From NCBI GenBank assembly GCA_025331125.1, contig JAOALB010000267.1, positions 1 to 42,489 on the forward strand: DNA of 42,489 nt, written 5' to 3'. Position 1 is the stretch's first letter, and each line of letters opens with the position of its first letter. Positions 1 through 10,482 of the stretch are shown here, piece after piece. Source of the DNA: Mycogone perniciosa (lineage: Eukaryota; Ascomycota; Sordariomycetes; Hypocreales; Hypocreaceae). The position numbers and the translations under genes are program-made. The notes beneath the pieces are model-generated. The model was not told the origin of the DNA. It made no database searches and was given only the letters and a program-made list of their open reading frames with translations.

Positions 1-86
1 TGTGCGTTGGAATGAAGGAATGTGTCATGTTGTGGAATGTGCCGTGATGTGGAATAATCCGTTACTGAGGTTGACAGATAAAGCAT

Positions 87-503
87 TCATGCATGAGGCA
101 CTGCATGCCTGAGGACCATGCTTGACAAATCCATCTTCATCCGCTGGAAATCCTCAATCTCGCAGTTGATCAGGCTCTCAAGCACTTCACCTTGGTGAAG
201 GCAAGCGTCATCGTCGTCGCCACAAGCTTGAGGATCTTCCGGATCCCTCAGCTTGAACAGGTTTGCTTCGACACCCTGGACTCTTTCTGTGACTGGGATG
301 ACACCCTCTTCAAGCCAATACCAGCACAGACTTGAGGCATTGTGAGATGCGGTTCCATTATATACGACCTTAACCATTGGAATATACGGGATCCCGTCAA
401 GTTCTTGTCTTCTGTTCAAGCGCAGTAATTTTTTGAACGCCGGCGCCTCTAAGTACGGAGACACAGGCCCCTGATTTTGGAGGTCAACGAACTCCTTTGA
501 CAA
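87..503 (-). CDS. Hypothetical protein, 3' coding fragment
   Basis: An open frame of 138 codons ends at a TGA near position 87. Its first codon in this interval is TTG rather than ATG, and the frame stays open further upstream without an early ATG, so a real start would need an upstream exon or has been lost. A possible splice acceptor (ACTAACAG) lies a short way upstream on the minus strand. The C-terminal half is acidic with a GDDDD stretch. No known domain, signal peptide or membrane segment is visible, and I do not recognise the family. Upstream sequence is AT-rich and shows no convincing first exon, so this may be a remnant. Confidence 0.3.
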   Translation of the reverse strand: MSKEFVDLQNQGPVSPYLEAPAFKKLLRLNRRQELDGIPYIPMVKVVYNGTASHNASSLCWYWLEEGVIPVTERVQGVEANLFKLRDPEDPQACGDDDDACLHQGEVLESLINCEIEDFQRMKMDLSSMVLRHAVPHA

Positions 504-1208
504 CCAATGAGAGTTGCGCCTTACAACTACTAATAGACACGCTGTTAGTCTTGATAATGAAAGACAGCATACATAGGAATAAATATTAGAAAGGTCACCA
601 GATAATAATCTATAGTTAACAATTTCCCCATATTTTATAATAGCATATTATGTTTATTATGTTTATTATGTAAAAAATAGCTGACGCAAATTTACTCTGG
701 TCTAGACAGGCTATATGGGTTTCGTTTTGTGCCGTCCGTACCGTTAGCCTTAAGGCACTCATCGCCTCTTTAGGAATCTCAGCTGCAGGTTAAAATAGAC
801 CCTGGCGGACTGAATTTCTTCTACGGGTACGACAGTTGTTATCCACGAAGCGACCTCTGTGGTCTCGCCGTGCCCCAGAACCTTGGTCGGGACAGGCTGA
901 GCCTTCTCCTTCGGGTTCGTTGTGGTGGTCCCTGAATGAAGGTGTTTATGGCCTCAAGGACCACAAGGACCTGACAAGTACTTGTAGTTGATTGCCAGAG
1001 ACCAAACGAAACGTCCCAAACGGGAACAGTCATTTGGCCCTACCCGCTAAGGGTCACATGAGACTAGAATTTCTTTCCACTGTTTACGAGCAGCCGCACC
1101 AAACCTGCTCAGTTTCCCAATGCGTGTTCCCATGAGATTGTAGATGTTTCTTTTCATGCCACCCTAATTAATCCTTTAGAATATACACACAGTTTTCCCG
1201 CTTTTTGC
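504..1208. other. Intergenic stretch, no supported gene
   Basis: About 700 bases lie between the fragment at 87-503 and the 3' end of the homoaconitase gene. The left part is AT-rich and carries a short direct repeat (TGTTTATTAT in tandem near 650-670). The right part probably includes the 3' untranslated region of the minus-strand homoaconitase gene. A 64-codon minus-strand frame at 839-1033 has no recognisable content and is not called. Confidence 0.5.
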
Positions 1209-3769
1209 TCAGTTGCCTGCCTCTGCCTCCATCTTGGCGATCTCATGCTTGGTCCAGTTTTCTAGGCCGCCCTTGGCAATGATATCTTGCAAGCTCTCCG
1301 CAAACTCGCCAACCTTCTCCTCCCATTTCTCGCCATCGGGGCCTTCTTGCACCTCGATGACACTTCGCTTGATATCCCACGTCAAAGTCCAGCCCGTTCT
1401 TCGCGTGAGAATCTTGTCTTTGAACGTAGCGCGCAGGCGCTCAATGAGACGAGGACTTTCCAATCCCAGAAGAGCATTGTTGATGCTGTTTCGGGAGAAG
1501 ATATTTCCGAGGCTGCCCGCCACTACCAGTGGAATGTCTTTAGCAAGAAGTGCTGTTGCACTTTGCTCTCTCGACGACCCGCACCCTAGGTTGAACCCAG
1601 AGACAAGGATATCATTAGGTTTGGCAACTGATCCAAAATCCGGGTCATAGTTTTCCATACACACCCTCGCCATGTCTTCCCTTGTCATGTCATCCTGATA
1701 TGTGTACTTGCCAGCGTAGATGTTATCGGTGTCGAGGTTATCGGCATCGAGGAATAAAATCTCGCCGCTAATCTTCTCTGGGAAGCCCGGTAAGATTTTA
1801 GTAGCGGCCTTCAACGTATCGTCACCCGCAGATGACTCAACCCGGTCGATGAGCGACTCGAGTTGATCCAAAACATTGCCAAGTTCGCTTTCCGGGGACT
1901 TAGCTGAGCCAGTGCCAAAACCAAAATCCACACCAGAGTAGTTTGCTGGGGGCTCATACACCCCTGTGCCTGAGATCACGCCGTTGAGAGCGCTGGCAGC
2001 CACAACCTCAGGGCTAGCAAGGTATGCTTGTGCCAGTCGGCTTCCCATGCGACCTTTAAAGTTGCGGTTCGACGCAGAGATGCCCACCTCGCCCTCTTCC
2101 AACAGTCCGGTTCCCAGTCCAATGCAGGGCCCACATGATGCTGGGAGTTTGATGGCTCCGGCTTCGAGTAGAGTCTGCCAGCTGCCTTCGCTTTCGGCGA
2201 ACTCCTGCTCACGGATCGAAGCCGCGGCAATATACAGCTTGACACCATCTGCAATCTTGGGGACCTTATCACCATTAGCCTTGGCAGCATCCTGGAAGAC
2301 CTTGGCGGCCGCAGCGAAATCAGAAGCCCGACTGTTGGTGCAAGATAAAATATATGCTTTGTTTACTGGAATCTTCTTTGGTTCGAGGTCGGCAAGCGGC
2401 GTCGAAATTTTAACAGAGTTAGGACCCGAAATATAGGGCGAGAGGGTGGAAAGATCTAGGTAGAGTTTCTTCGCGTACTGCGCCCCTTGATCGGCTCGGG
2501 GTGGGTTGGCAAAGAGCTCATCGACTTTCTCATGCGTAATTCGCTCCTTAGTCGTGCGATCTGGAGACATGGCTGCCTCTGTGGCCTTGTATCGCATCCA
2601 GCGTTCCAGAGTCCTGTCCGCGGGAAACTGTTCAACACAAAACGTTAGATGGGATGCGATATATGTCAAGTTATAGGGTTGGAACAAACCATTGCAGAAA
2701 GTGCAGACCACTCAGTCGACATATTACTAATTGTAAGTCTGTTGTCTACAGAGATACTGGCCATGGTCTCCTCCGAGCCAGTGAATTCGACACTGTGGTT
2801 AAGGACTTCCGTAGGGAAGAGACCACAAAGAGCAACGATGACATCTTTACCGGTGACGCCTTCGGGTAATGTCCCCGTAAAAGTTACCAGAGCAACAGGA
2901 GGCACATTGAACCTGTTTCATGACATGATCATTAGAAGGGATTCTCACTACATCGCGAGCTTGACATACCATGAGCGACTCGTAGCCCATATAGCAGCAG
3001 CATCCGTCCTTACAAGAGCTGTTCCCAGGGCAGAAATGCCACCATAATGATTGGAGTGCGAATCTGAGGCGACGCACATCTTTCCTGGCCAGACAAAGAG
3101 CTCCTCGACCTAGTGGGTTGTTACTATCCACGGCCATCACAACCTGATTCATAGTAGGACTGCCTACCATGACTTGGTGCCCGATACCATAACCTGCCGG
3201 GAAGTGTGGAACGCCCTGCTCCTTCGCAAACGCAGCAATCTTTTCGTACTTGGCCAGGTTGGATGCCGATTTGTTCTGGACGTCATGGTCGATCGCGAAG
3301 ACAAGCTGGTTGGGGTTCTTGATGCGCTTGGCGCCTAGGGATCGGTATTTGTTCAAGATGGCTGCCGTATTGTCATGACTCATGCATCGGTGAGGTTCAA
3401 TCTGTACATAGTCGCCGCTCCGAACGACCTTTCCCTCTGGCAAACCGACAGCGTGGGCCTGAACGATCTTTTCCGTCAAGTTCTGTGGGGTCTTTGTCTC
3501 GGTCAGGATATCGGCGAAGGAGAACTCGGTCCCCTGCGCAGACGAAGCTGTCGCGCGGTCGGAGGATGTAGTGGTAATCAAACGGCGGGATCGGGGCTCG
3601 TAGAATGCGGTACGCGGAAGACGTTGGCTTAATAGGCGTTGAGTCGAGATGCGACAGCTCGCATGGCGGAGCGATCGAGCCCACGAGGCTGTCGCGACCT
3701 GGGAGAGTTAGCATTCTGGGGAGATCTGGCTCAATGAGTCTAAGAATTGCTCACTGCTCTGAGTGACAT
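1209..3769 (-). CDS. Mitochondrial homoaconitase-family protein (LYS4/LysF-like), five exons
   Basis: This aconitase-superfamily enzyme is expected to interconvert homocitrate and homoisocitrate in the mitochondrial alpha-aminoadipate pathway of fungal lysine synthesis. I read the exons as complement(1209-2627, 2690-2912, 2970-3109, 3168-3698, 3755-3769), giving 2328 nt and 775 aa, the usual length for fungal homoaconitases. Every junction has GT...AG ends and keeps the frame; introns are 56-62 bp. The 5-codon first exon (MSLRA) joins an Arg/Ser-rich, acid-poor N-terminus typical of a mitochondrial presequence. The [4Fe-4S] ligands are Cys399 (SCTNSRASD) and Cys468/Cys471 (CGPCIGLG); the swivel domain has GCGSSREQ near 651-658. 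Some blocks depart from the family consensus as I remember it: PAGYGIGHQ, EELFVWPGKM and GGISALGTA. It could therefore be a divergent paralogue rather than the housekeeping enzyme, so no gene symbol is given. Confidence 0.88.
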
Positions 3770-4542
3770 ATTGTGCTAGAGATAAGAGCTCCCTAGCAAG
3801 GCGGAATCGAATGTTACAAAGAGGACTGTACCAAGACTCATCGCAAGACCGACTTTTCGGCGCCTCTGCCATAGTGGGATGGCTTCACCGTGCCCAAACG
3901 CAGAACCAGTAAATTGCACTGTGGCCAATGCAAATCCGACGCCTTCTATTCGCCAATTCCCCACAATGCCTCATAGTTGACAAGCAAGCATCGCGACCAC
4001 TAACTAGCCTATAGGGAAATAAGGAGACCAATACAGAAACTTGGATGTGGTTCATTCAACAGCAAGTGAGAAAACCTATTGTTTTAGATGACAACCGACC
4101 CCAGCAAGCCTTAAACTACAGTCCGGTGGCAAGTAAACAGTTGCATAATCTTGACTTTGAGCATGTGCGACATCGGAGTTGCATTACACTTGTGGCGTAT
4201 CTGCGCCACAACCTCATTTTTCTAAACGCCACCCATTGGATGCCACCAAGTTGAACTATGCCAGAACGTAATTTTTGTTACGGGATGAACCCGATGAAGG
4301 GCACGGACTTTGCCATGCCCGACGTCACCCAAGGATAGTACAAAGTACAGAACAGGCAGAGCCATAAACCTAATCCTAAATAGGCCTGGTATATTTTAGG
4401 TTAAATAAACCCTCGCTATAATACTGAATATACAGTAATATAGTAGTAACTAGGAGTAACTCTCTTTCTTTACTCCCTAACTTTAAATAGACTATTTGTA
4501 AGCCTTTTTTTATATATATTATATAAAACTATTTTTTAATAT
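3770..4542. other. Upstream region of the homoaconitase gene, no gene
   Basis: This is the 5' flank of the minus-strand homoaconitase gene, grading into AT-rich DNA after about 4,380. It should hold that gene's promoter, but I see no motif I can assign with confidence. A 62-codon minus-strand frame at 3776-3964 and a 69-codon plus-strand frame at 4045-4254 show no family resemblance. Confidence 0.4.
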
Positions 4543-4718
4543 TATTACGGCACGGAAAGGCAGGTCAGGGCAAATATAGTTGTGCGTGGAGAGCATGAAA
4601 GCCCTGAGGCTCTACGAAGTACGGAAAGCTGTAGCTAGGAACGCGTTGGGGCCTGCTCACGTGAGCTCCGGTCACGTGAGCAGGGCGTCAACATCGCGTC
4701 ACGGTCGGTGCCGTGACA
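4543..4718. mobile_element. Short LTR-like (or MITE-like) element with terminal inverted repeats
   Basis: The left end reads TATTACGGCACGGA. The reverse complement of the right end reads TGTCACGGCACCGA, so 11 of 14 bases match, and two of the three mismatches (positions 2 and 4) are the TG/CA to TA changes expected from RIP. The restored ends would be TG...CA, as in an LTR. ATAT lies directly outside both ends, a weak target duplication in AT-rich DNA. The interior is GC-richer and holds a 13-bp perfect inverted repeat with two CACGTG cores. The 176-bp length fits a short fungal gypsy solo LTR; a MITE is the alternative. Confidence 0.5.
4652..4684. repeat. 13-bp perfect inverted repeat containing two CACGTG palindromes
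   Basis: Arms at 4652-4664 (CCTGCTCACGTGA) and 4672-4684 (TCACGTGAGCAGG) pair perfectly around the 7-base spacer GCTCCGG. Each arm contains CACGTG, the E-box core bound by bHLH factors. A second smaller hairpin (GTCACGG / CCGTGAC, 4698-4704 and 4711-4717) follows at the element's right end. The pair lies inside the LTR-like element, so it may be its promoter/enhancer or simply a structural feature. Confidence 0.75.
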
Positions 4719-5580
4719 ATATTTATGTGTATCAATTGCCGCTGCTTTAGTTGAAAAAGAATGCGTCCTCGGATTCCCTTAATCCTATCCTTAACTGAAT
4801 TCCTTACCGAATTGCTGCCTTAGTCTTAAAACAGGGGCCATAATACGTTGTTGCTGCTGGGTCTGCTTAGCCAGGCCAGCTAGGTTTAAAGAGCATCGAT
4901 TTTAAAGGTAAATAAAGAGTTAATTTTATATATAAAAAAGACTTTATAGCTTTTATAGATTTAGTATTAATAATTAATTTAATATAGTTTTTATAGCTAT
5001 TATTAATTTATTTAATTAAATTAATTAATTAAAATTATTATAAATTAAATTAAATTTAAAGAAAATTATAAAGGAATATTATTAAATAAAAAAATAACTA
5101 TAAAGCCTTATAAAAAGAATAGCTATAGATTAGTTTAAAAGTAGTATAGTTTTAGGAGGGAAATAGTAAAAACTAAGATTAATGCGGTTTAGTTTAGCTA
5201 GTAAGTTAATTGGCTAATAATACTGAGATGGTTGCCAGTATAGTTACTAGTATAGTGTATATACAAAAATCTTGCAATTAAAAAACACTTAAACTGTTAC
5301 CATTTAATATATAAAGTGTAGATAAACAGGGAAGAAAGAAGGAAAGAAGTAAAGGGCTATTATACTATTTATATATACTAACTTATAAGTTAAATATAAA
5401 TTAAAATTACTTAATTATATAAAAAAGCTTGTTTTACATTTAATATAATTATGTATAATTTTCATTTATAAAAATTATAATGTTTTTTATTATAATATTG
5501 ATATTTTACTTCAAATGTATTTATTAATTTAAGATACAAAACCTTATTATTATAAGAATATATAATAGAGAGATAAGTGG
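4719..5580. other. AT-rich island, degenerate, no gene
   Basis: The first 180 bases are of mixed composition and may be the start of a retroelement interior. From about 4,900 the sequence is almost purely A/T with many TTAATTAA-like runs and no usable frame. This looks like RIP-mutated or otherwise eroded transposon DNA. It is a smaller version of the large AT-rich block on the right of the window. Confidence 0.55.
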
Positions 5581-5589
5581 CCTGCGTTG

Positions 5590-8500
5590 CGAATCTCAGC
5601 CATGTTAGTTCCCGCTACTTCCCTATCATTATCCATATTAGTCTCAACCCTACCCGTGGCGAGCAGACGCTGTACAACCGTCCTCATGCCCGCTCTTAGT
5701 GGCCAACCACAGCGGTGTCCAGCCATCATTATCCTTCGAGTTAACCTCTACTCCGTCGGTAGCGAGCAGGAGCCGTACGATATCCTCGTGCTCTCCCCTG
5801 GCCGCCAACGAAAGCGGTGTCCGTCCATCCTTGTTCTAACTCTGACCTTGTCCGTGGAGAGCAACACCTGTACGATAGCCTTATGCCCTCTCCCGACAGT
5901 CCACGATAGCGGTGTCCGACCATAGCTATCTTTCAAGTCTGGTTTATCACTTCCCAGCAAGTATTGCGTAGCGTTCTCAATGCCCAAGAATGCCGCTAAA
6001 TGCAGTCCTGTCATTTGCCTTGGAACCTTTTGACTGTACTTTGAGCTTGATGGTTCTTGCTTAATGGCCATTAATGTTTGGATCGATGCCTCCATCTTTG
6101 CCCCGCCCTTTAGAAAGTCTATAACTTCCTGGCAAAGAGTCGATGTCCTGTAAGCATCATGTCCCCAGTAGCGAGCAGCATATCCGTAAAACTCCTGCAC
6201 TTTCAGTCGTTCCCCGCACTCGGCATCTGTTTGACTCCGCTCTCAAAGACGTCAAATGAGAGGTAGGTGAGGTATATCCTTGTAATACCAGTCTCTGCAT
6301 CTGGAAACCAGCATGTCTGTGTTTGCTCAAAGTATTCATGCATTTTATAGTGGGAAAATGGACGGCATTACTTCTCTGGTCGACGGCAACTAGCCCAGCA
6401 CATTCCGAAATCATGTCTTCAACATCTGGGAGGTTATCTTCATCAAGTGGAGATTCGCCAACCTCCACGGCAAGTGCATGCTGAAGCTCTGTTACGGTGA
6501 GTGGTGTTTGTGCATAGGTGATCCATGACAAAACTTGGTTAGCAAGATTCCTCACTGCACCAAGTTGCCCTTCAATACGCCTCATTGTATGCTGGAAAAT
6601 ATGGCTACAAACGTCGGAACCAGTAGAGAGTCTGCGCAGAGTACCCCGAAGAGCTTTAGGGGTACGCTCATCGATCAAGGAATCAAAATAAGAGTGTGCA
6701 AGGGCAAACTTAGCGATGTTAGTAGATTTTAAATCATTGTGGGAAGGATGATATACATTCCGTCGACAGTCCTGACAATTATAGTCCTGATTTCCTCTTG
6801 CAGTTCAGGTCTCCCATTTATGAAGGATGGGAGTCTATACATTTGGCCATCAAGATATCTTCCCACATCTTCTTCACTGGCACGAATCTCCAGCGAGATA
6901 GTTCCCTCAAATTGCCTAGTGATATGTGGGATAAATCTCGAGGTCACAAAGACATTTGCTCCACTCTGGGCTTGGAGGTAGAAAATCTCTGCCATGAATC
7001 TCGTTTGGCAGCCATCCATAAGTTCATCAAGGGCGTCTAGAACAATGAAGGTCCTGGAATACATGGACGCAATAGACTGGAGGGCTTCCGAAATTTCGCG
7101 GCGTGACGGTCGTGTCTGTTTATTCTTATGCTTGTCATAGAGGGCTTTCAGGCTGGCAGCTGGTAGAGAAGATATTTGCTGACTTAATTGCTTCAGCAAG
7201 TTTGCTAGTAAATCCTTAGCTTTCTGTTCACCTTGCCCTCGAGTATTGCAGAGGATGTATGCAATGCCAATGTTCATATCGTCTTGAAACCGAGTACAAA
7301 GGTCGTTGATCAGGATTGCTGTAAGGATTGTCTTCCCCGCTCCAAGGAGACCTGGACAAAACAACGTCCGCTGGCTTGTTTCCAACCAGGAACGGAATTC
7401 TAGCGAATTGAGAAACCATTGGCAGGTTCCTTCTTGCCGCCGATGAATCAGGTCACTCTGTTGAGGGCCATAATCGAGTGGGGTGAGCCAACGGAGAACA
7501 GCCTGCTGGTCCAGATTGCCCTGGTCCTGCAATTGCCCCTCTCCAGAGTCCGTGAAGGTCAACGATCCCTCGTTCTGGAGCAATCTAAGATTACTCACTG
7601 CGGAATCTTCGGAGTCGCCTCGGCTGGTGCTGTCATTCCCACCATTTTCTGCGAAGTAGGGGTGGCTTCTGAAATAGTGAGAAGGATCAGGCATTCCTCG
7701 TTGCCTGCGGTACGGCGGGCGTGCTTTTGCGCCCTGAATTGATAAGTTCCACCTCCTGAGCCAGTCCTGGACGGTCTGCACAGCACCGCCAACCCTCTCT
7801 TCACACCCAGAATCGTCATGCTCGGGTGGCCAAGGTAAGGCTTTAAGCGAGAAGTGGTGAACCTCTTCAGCTATGTGGTTTATCAAAGCTTCCCTGTCGA
7901 GTTCATTTGTCTCTTTAGGAGTCCATACATCGCACGATGGACATGCAGCGATATCTGCAGGGACCGAACGTTTACATTTGGGCGACAAGAGCGGTATCTG
8001 GTCTTCCAAAATAGTTTCCTGGTGTTCCTTTTTGGTGTTTGCGATGAAGGCGGCTTCTGTAGGAAGTTACACGTCACCACCGCCGCAGGGAAAACAGGCC
8101 CAGTACGAGGTGCTTCTGGGGTCTTCAATGAGGTGTGTCTTCCAAGCCTCCTCGGTTGTATATAGTACTTCCTCTTTAGTGTAGTTTTCTAGGACGTATG
8201 TGTAGGGACAGACATCATCTGCGAGATGTTTTCTGCTAACCTGTTAGCTCAGAATTCAGACTTATTTCTTGATGACCGTACTTCCGGCTGTTGCCTTTAG
8301 CAATCATGACAGGAAGGCTCTGACAACAGCATGGGCACTGGAAAAAGAATGCTGCTTCCTGCGCTTCAAGTGGTGGCCTAAGATAATCGATTTTGGCCAC
8401 AGTAGTAAACACCAGTGTAGGCGCAGCTTGTGATGGCGTCGGATCCTGTCGTAGGGTAAGGGATTCACTTATGGCAGAGGCAGTGCTTCCCGTCTTTTCT

Positions 8501-9185
8501 GACATCTCCAGAGGTCGAGCTGCTGGCTGCGCGGAGACGATCGGCTTGGTATTTGCCGGCGGTACATTAGCCATACTCGGGATGAAAGATCGCCTTATTC
8601 TGGATTGTTTCGCTCCTTTGTTTGCAAGACAGTTGCAAACTGTTTTTTGGGTTTCTGGGCAGGTCTCACCTGTTCCAGTTCTATTGCGTGACGTTGTGCG
8701 TATAAAAAAGCGGTAACGACGTTGAAGATTGCACTTGATTAGACGCCGTTGCACTTCGTCCAGTTCTTTCTTGTTAAAGTCGCCCAATGCCATTCCTGGA
8801 CGGTAGAGGGCAATTGTCTTTAGGTGGTCCTCCAATTCTTTGTGTTCTTCAGCCGTGAACGAACGGCCCGCCTTCTGGAGCCGAGAGCGAGCCCCTGACC
8901 GGTGGATGGCTACTGCGATCCGACGGGTCGTCTGGGGACAAGGTCCGACCACAGGCATCTTCATCTTCGCCGTCATCATCCTTGTTAGGTGAGAGAACCG
9001 TATCTGAAATGGCCGAGGAGAATGGCACCTAAGTTAGCCACATTTGATGAGCAGCTCAGGTTGAAATCCGCCAGCCGCAGCGCAGCCCACTTGTCCTTCA
9101 TGAGTTTGTCAATCTTGACGCACTCCCGAAGGCTCTTGCAGCACGCCGCGGTGGCGTCGTAAAGGATAGACTCATTCCTCGACAT
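5590..9185 (-). pseudogene. Broken NACHT-ankyrin (STAND, NLR-like) gene
   Basis: Fungal NACHT-ankyrin proteins are signal-transducing NTPases implicated in non-self recognition. The remnant begins at ATG 9185 with a typical N-terminal block (to about 9,050). A basic/Ser-rich region with an ISVAIHRSG-type motif and a Cys-rich CPCCCQ segment follows (8979-8282). A clean 49-bp intron (8233-8281) and a second Cys-containing segment come next. NACHT motifs follow: Walker A GLLGAGKT (about 7,355-7,330) and Walker B FIVLDALDEL (about 7,050-7,020). At least three ankyrin repeats (GRTPLS, GWTPLW) end near 5,640. The reading frame breaks repeatedly: a TAA at 8067-8069; an out-of-frame 32-48 bp insert or failed intron near 6,690-6,760; and frameshifts near 6,350, 6,240, 5,840 and 5,675. 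The linker after the N-terminal block also looks deleted near 9,000-9,050. No intact protein can be made from this copy. Domain identity is firm; exact breakpoints are approximate. Confidence 0.85.
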
Positions 9186-9194
9186 TGCTCGGTC

Positions 9195-9507
9195 TCGAGC
9201 GATGTCATGGTATACTGGTCAAGCCGCTGTTTCTCGCGGGTGAGCCCGACCTTTGGGCTGGCGGTCTGCAGAAACTCGAGCCAGGCCGACACGGAGGCAC
9301 CCCTGCCATGGCCGCTCGTCAGGTTCTGGTCGAAATCTGTGAACGTCCCGACCGTTGGGTAGCGCTCGGCGAGGGTGGCAGCGTCCATGGTTGTCAGCAC
9401 GAGAGGTGTAGCCAGAACGGGTCAGCAACGATACTACCCAGCGAGATTGGGCCATCTCGCTTGAAATAGAACTTCGGGGAGAGCAGGTAGGTAAGCTCTA
9501 CGGCCAT
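9195..9507 (-). pseudogene. 5' fragment of a fungal gene of unknown function, frameshifted
   Basis: From ATG 9507 the frame reads about 37 codons (MAVELTYLLSPKFYFKRDG...) into a TGA near 9,396. The next frame continues the same kind of sequence, from about 9,400 down to 9,195 (AATLAERYP, GASVSAWLEFLQTA, YTMTSLETE). The two halves together resemble the N-terminal half of a fungal family I recall only as hypothetical proteins, so a one-base frameshift is the simplest explanation. The similarity stops abruptly where the NACHT-ankyrin remnant begins, with only about 10 bases between them. The gene therefore appears cut at a rearrangement breakpoint. Function unknown. Confidence 0.55.
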
Positions 9508-10482
9508 GTTTTGTGTGTCTTGTGTGTCGCGGCGAGCACCTCAATGTTTTTGATGGGACTGGTGATGTATAAGGCAAACCAAGCCGTAAAGTCTGGTATA
9601 CGTGAGGACGCACCTCTTCTCATTCACAGCACCTGGACATTCCTGATTGCGGTTTCATAGAACACAGCTTTGAGCGCTATCTATAATGTTTTACTCCGGA
9701 TAGAGTTTCCACGTTACATTGGGCATCAACGAGGCTGGCTTGGCCGGGGGCTGCAACAATTGATCCCTGATATCCAAACAGCTATACTTCGTATCTAGCA
9801 AGTTCATTGGACTAGGTAAACGACGACCTCTCTACAACATATGGCCGCTGGCCCGTGGCGTTTGGTGATTCGCCCTAATTGGTGTTTTTGCAACCACAAA
9901 ATGACATTGGCTTCGTTCCTATTCACTGAGAGCTGAAAAATGGCACACGTTGTTTCATCAATATAAGCGCAGGATTAAAGGCTTTATCTTTTTTTTGGCG
10001 TCGCACGCTGGGCTTTCAAGACGGTGCCTTGGATTGAGCTGAGATCTCCTCTAATACCGTCTCTGCTGGGTCGGCATCGCCTCCACCTGCCTTGTTGCCG
10101 TCTAGTTGAGTGGTGGAGGAGCTTGGGACTCACCACCTTATAAACACTGCTGATTGAATGGAATAATATTTAGTTGAGTTTATAGACTATTGCACAAGTA
10201 AAACAGAAGTGGGATCATGGATTTGACTCGAGCAAGCCCAGCCTATGCATCTTGTCTTCAATAGTGCCTATGCGCTGGTGCTGCAATAGGACGCTAGGCG
10301 CTTCAGTCCCCAGCAGGTTAAGTACTCGGACTTCGTACTAATAGGTAATACCACTTGGGGGGGCTGAATTGAGGCTAGCTGCTCTTCATCGAGTTCAGCC
10401 TCCCCTATTTCTCGATTCATTCTCTTAATCAACAAACCATCTGCTTCTTTACTTCCTGCAAATCGCCCGCTGCCTGTTCACA
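9508..10482. other. Intergenic region, promoter side of the 566-aa gene
   Basis: No frame of interest on either strand. The last 100 bases before 10483 are pyrimidine-rich (CCTCCCCTATTTCTCG and similar), as is common just upstream of fungal start codons. I see no clear TATA box or other site. Confidence 0.5.

Noticed and set aside
839..1033. 64-codon minus-strand frame downstream of the homoaconitase gene
   Set aside because: Arg/Pro-rich random-looking product in the probable 3' untranslated region.
1213..2436. Plus-strand frames opposite the homoaconitase exon
   Set aside because: Shadows of a strongly supported gene on the other strand.
3776..3964. 62-codon minus-strand frame just upstream of the homoaconitase gene
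   Set aside because: Although partly hydrophobic, it has no recognisable family and sits in the promoter/leader region.
4652..4684. The CACGTG inverted repeat as an intrinsic terminator
   Set aside because: There is no T tract after it, and eukaryotic RNA polymerase II does not use such terminators. It belongs to the LTR-like element.
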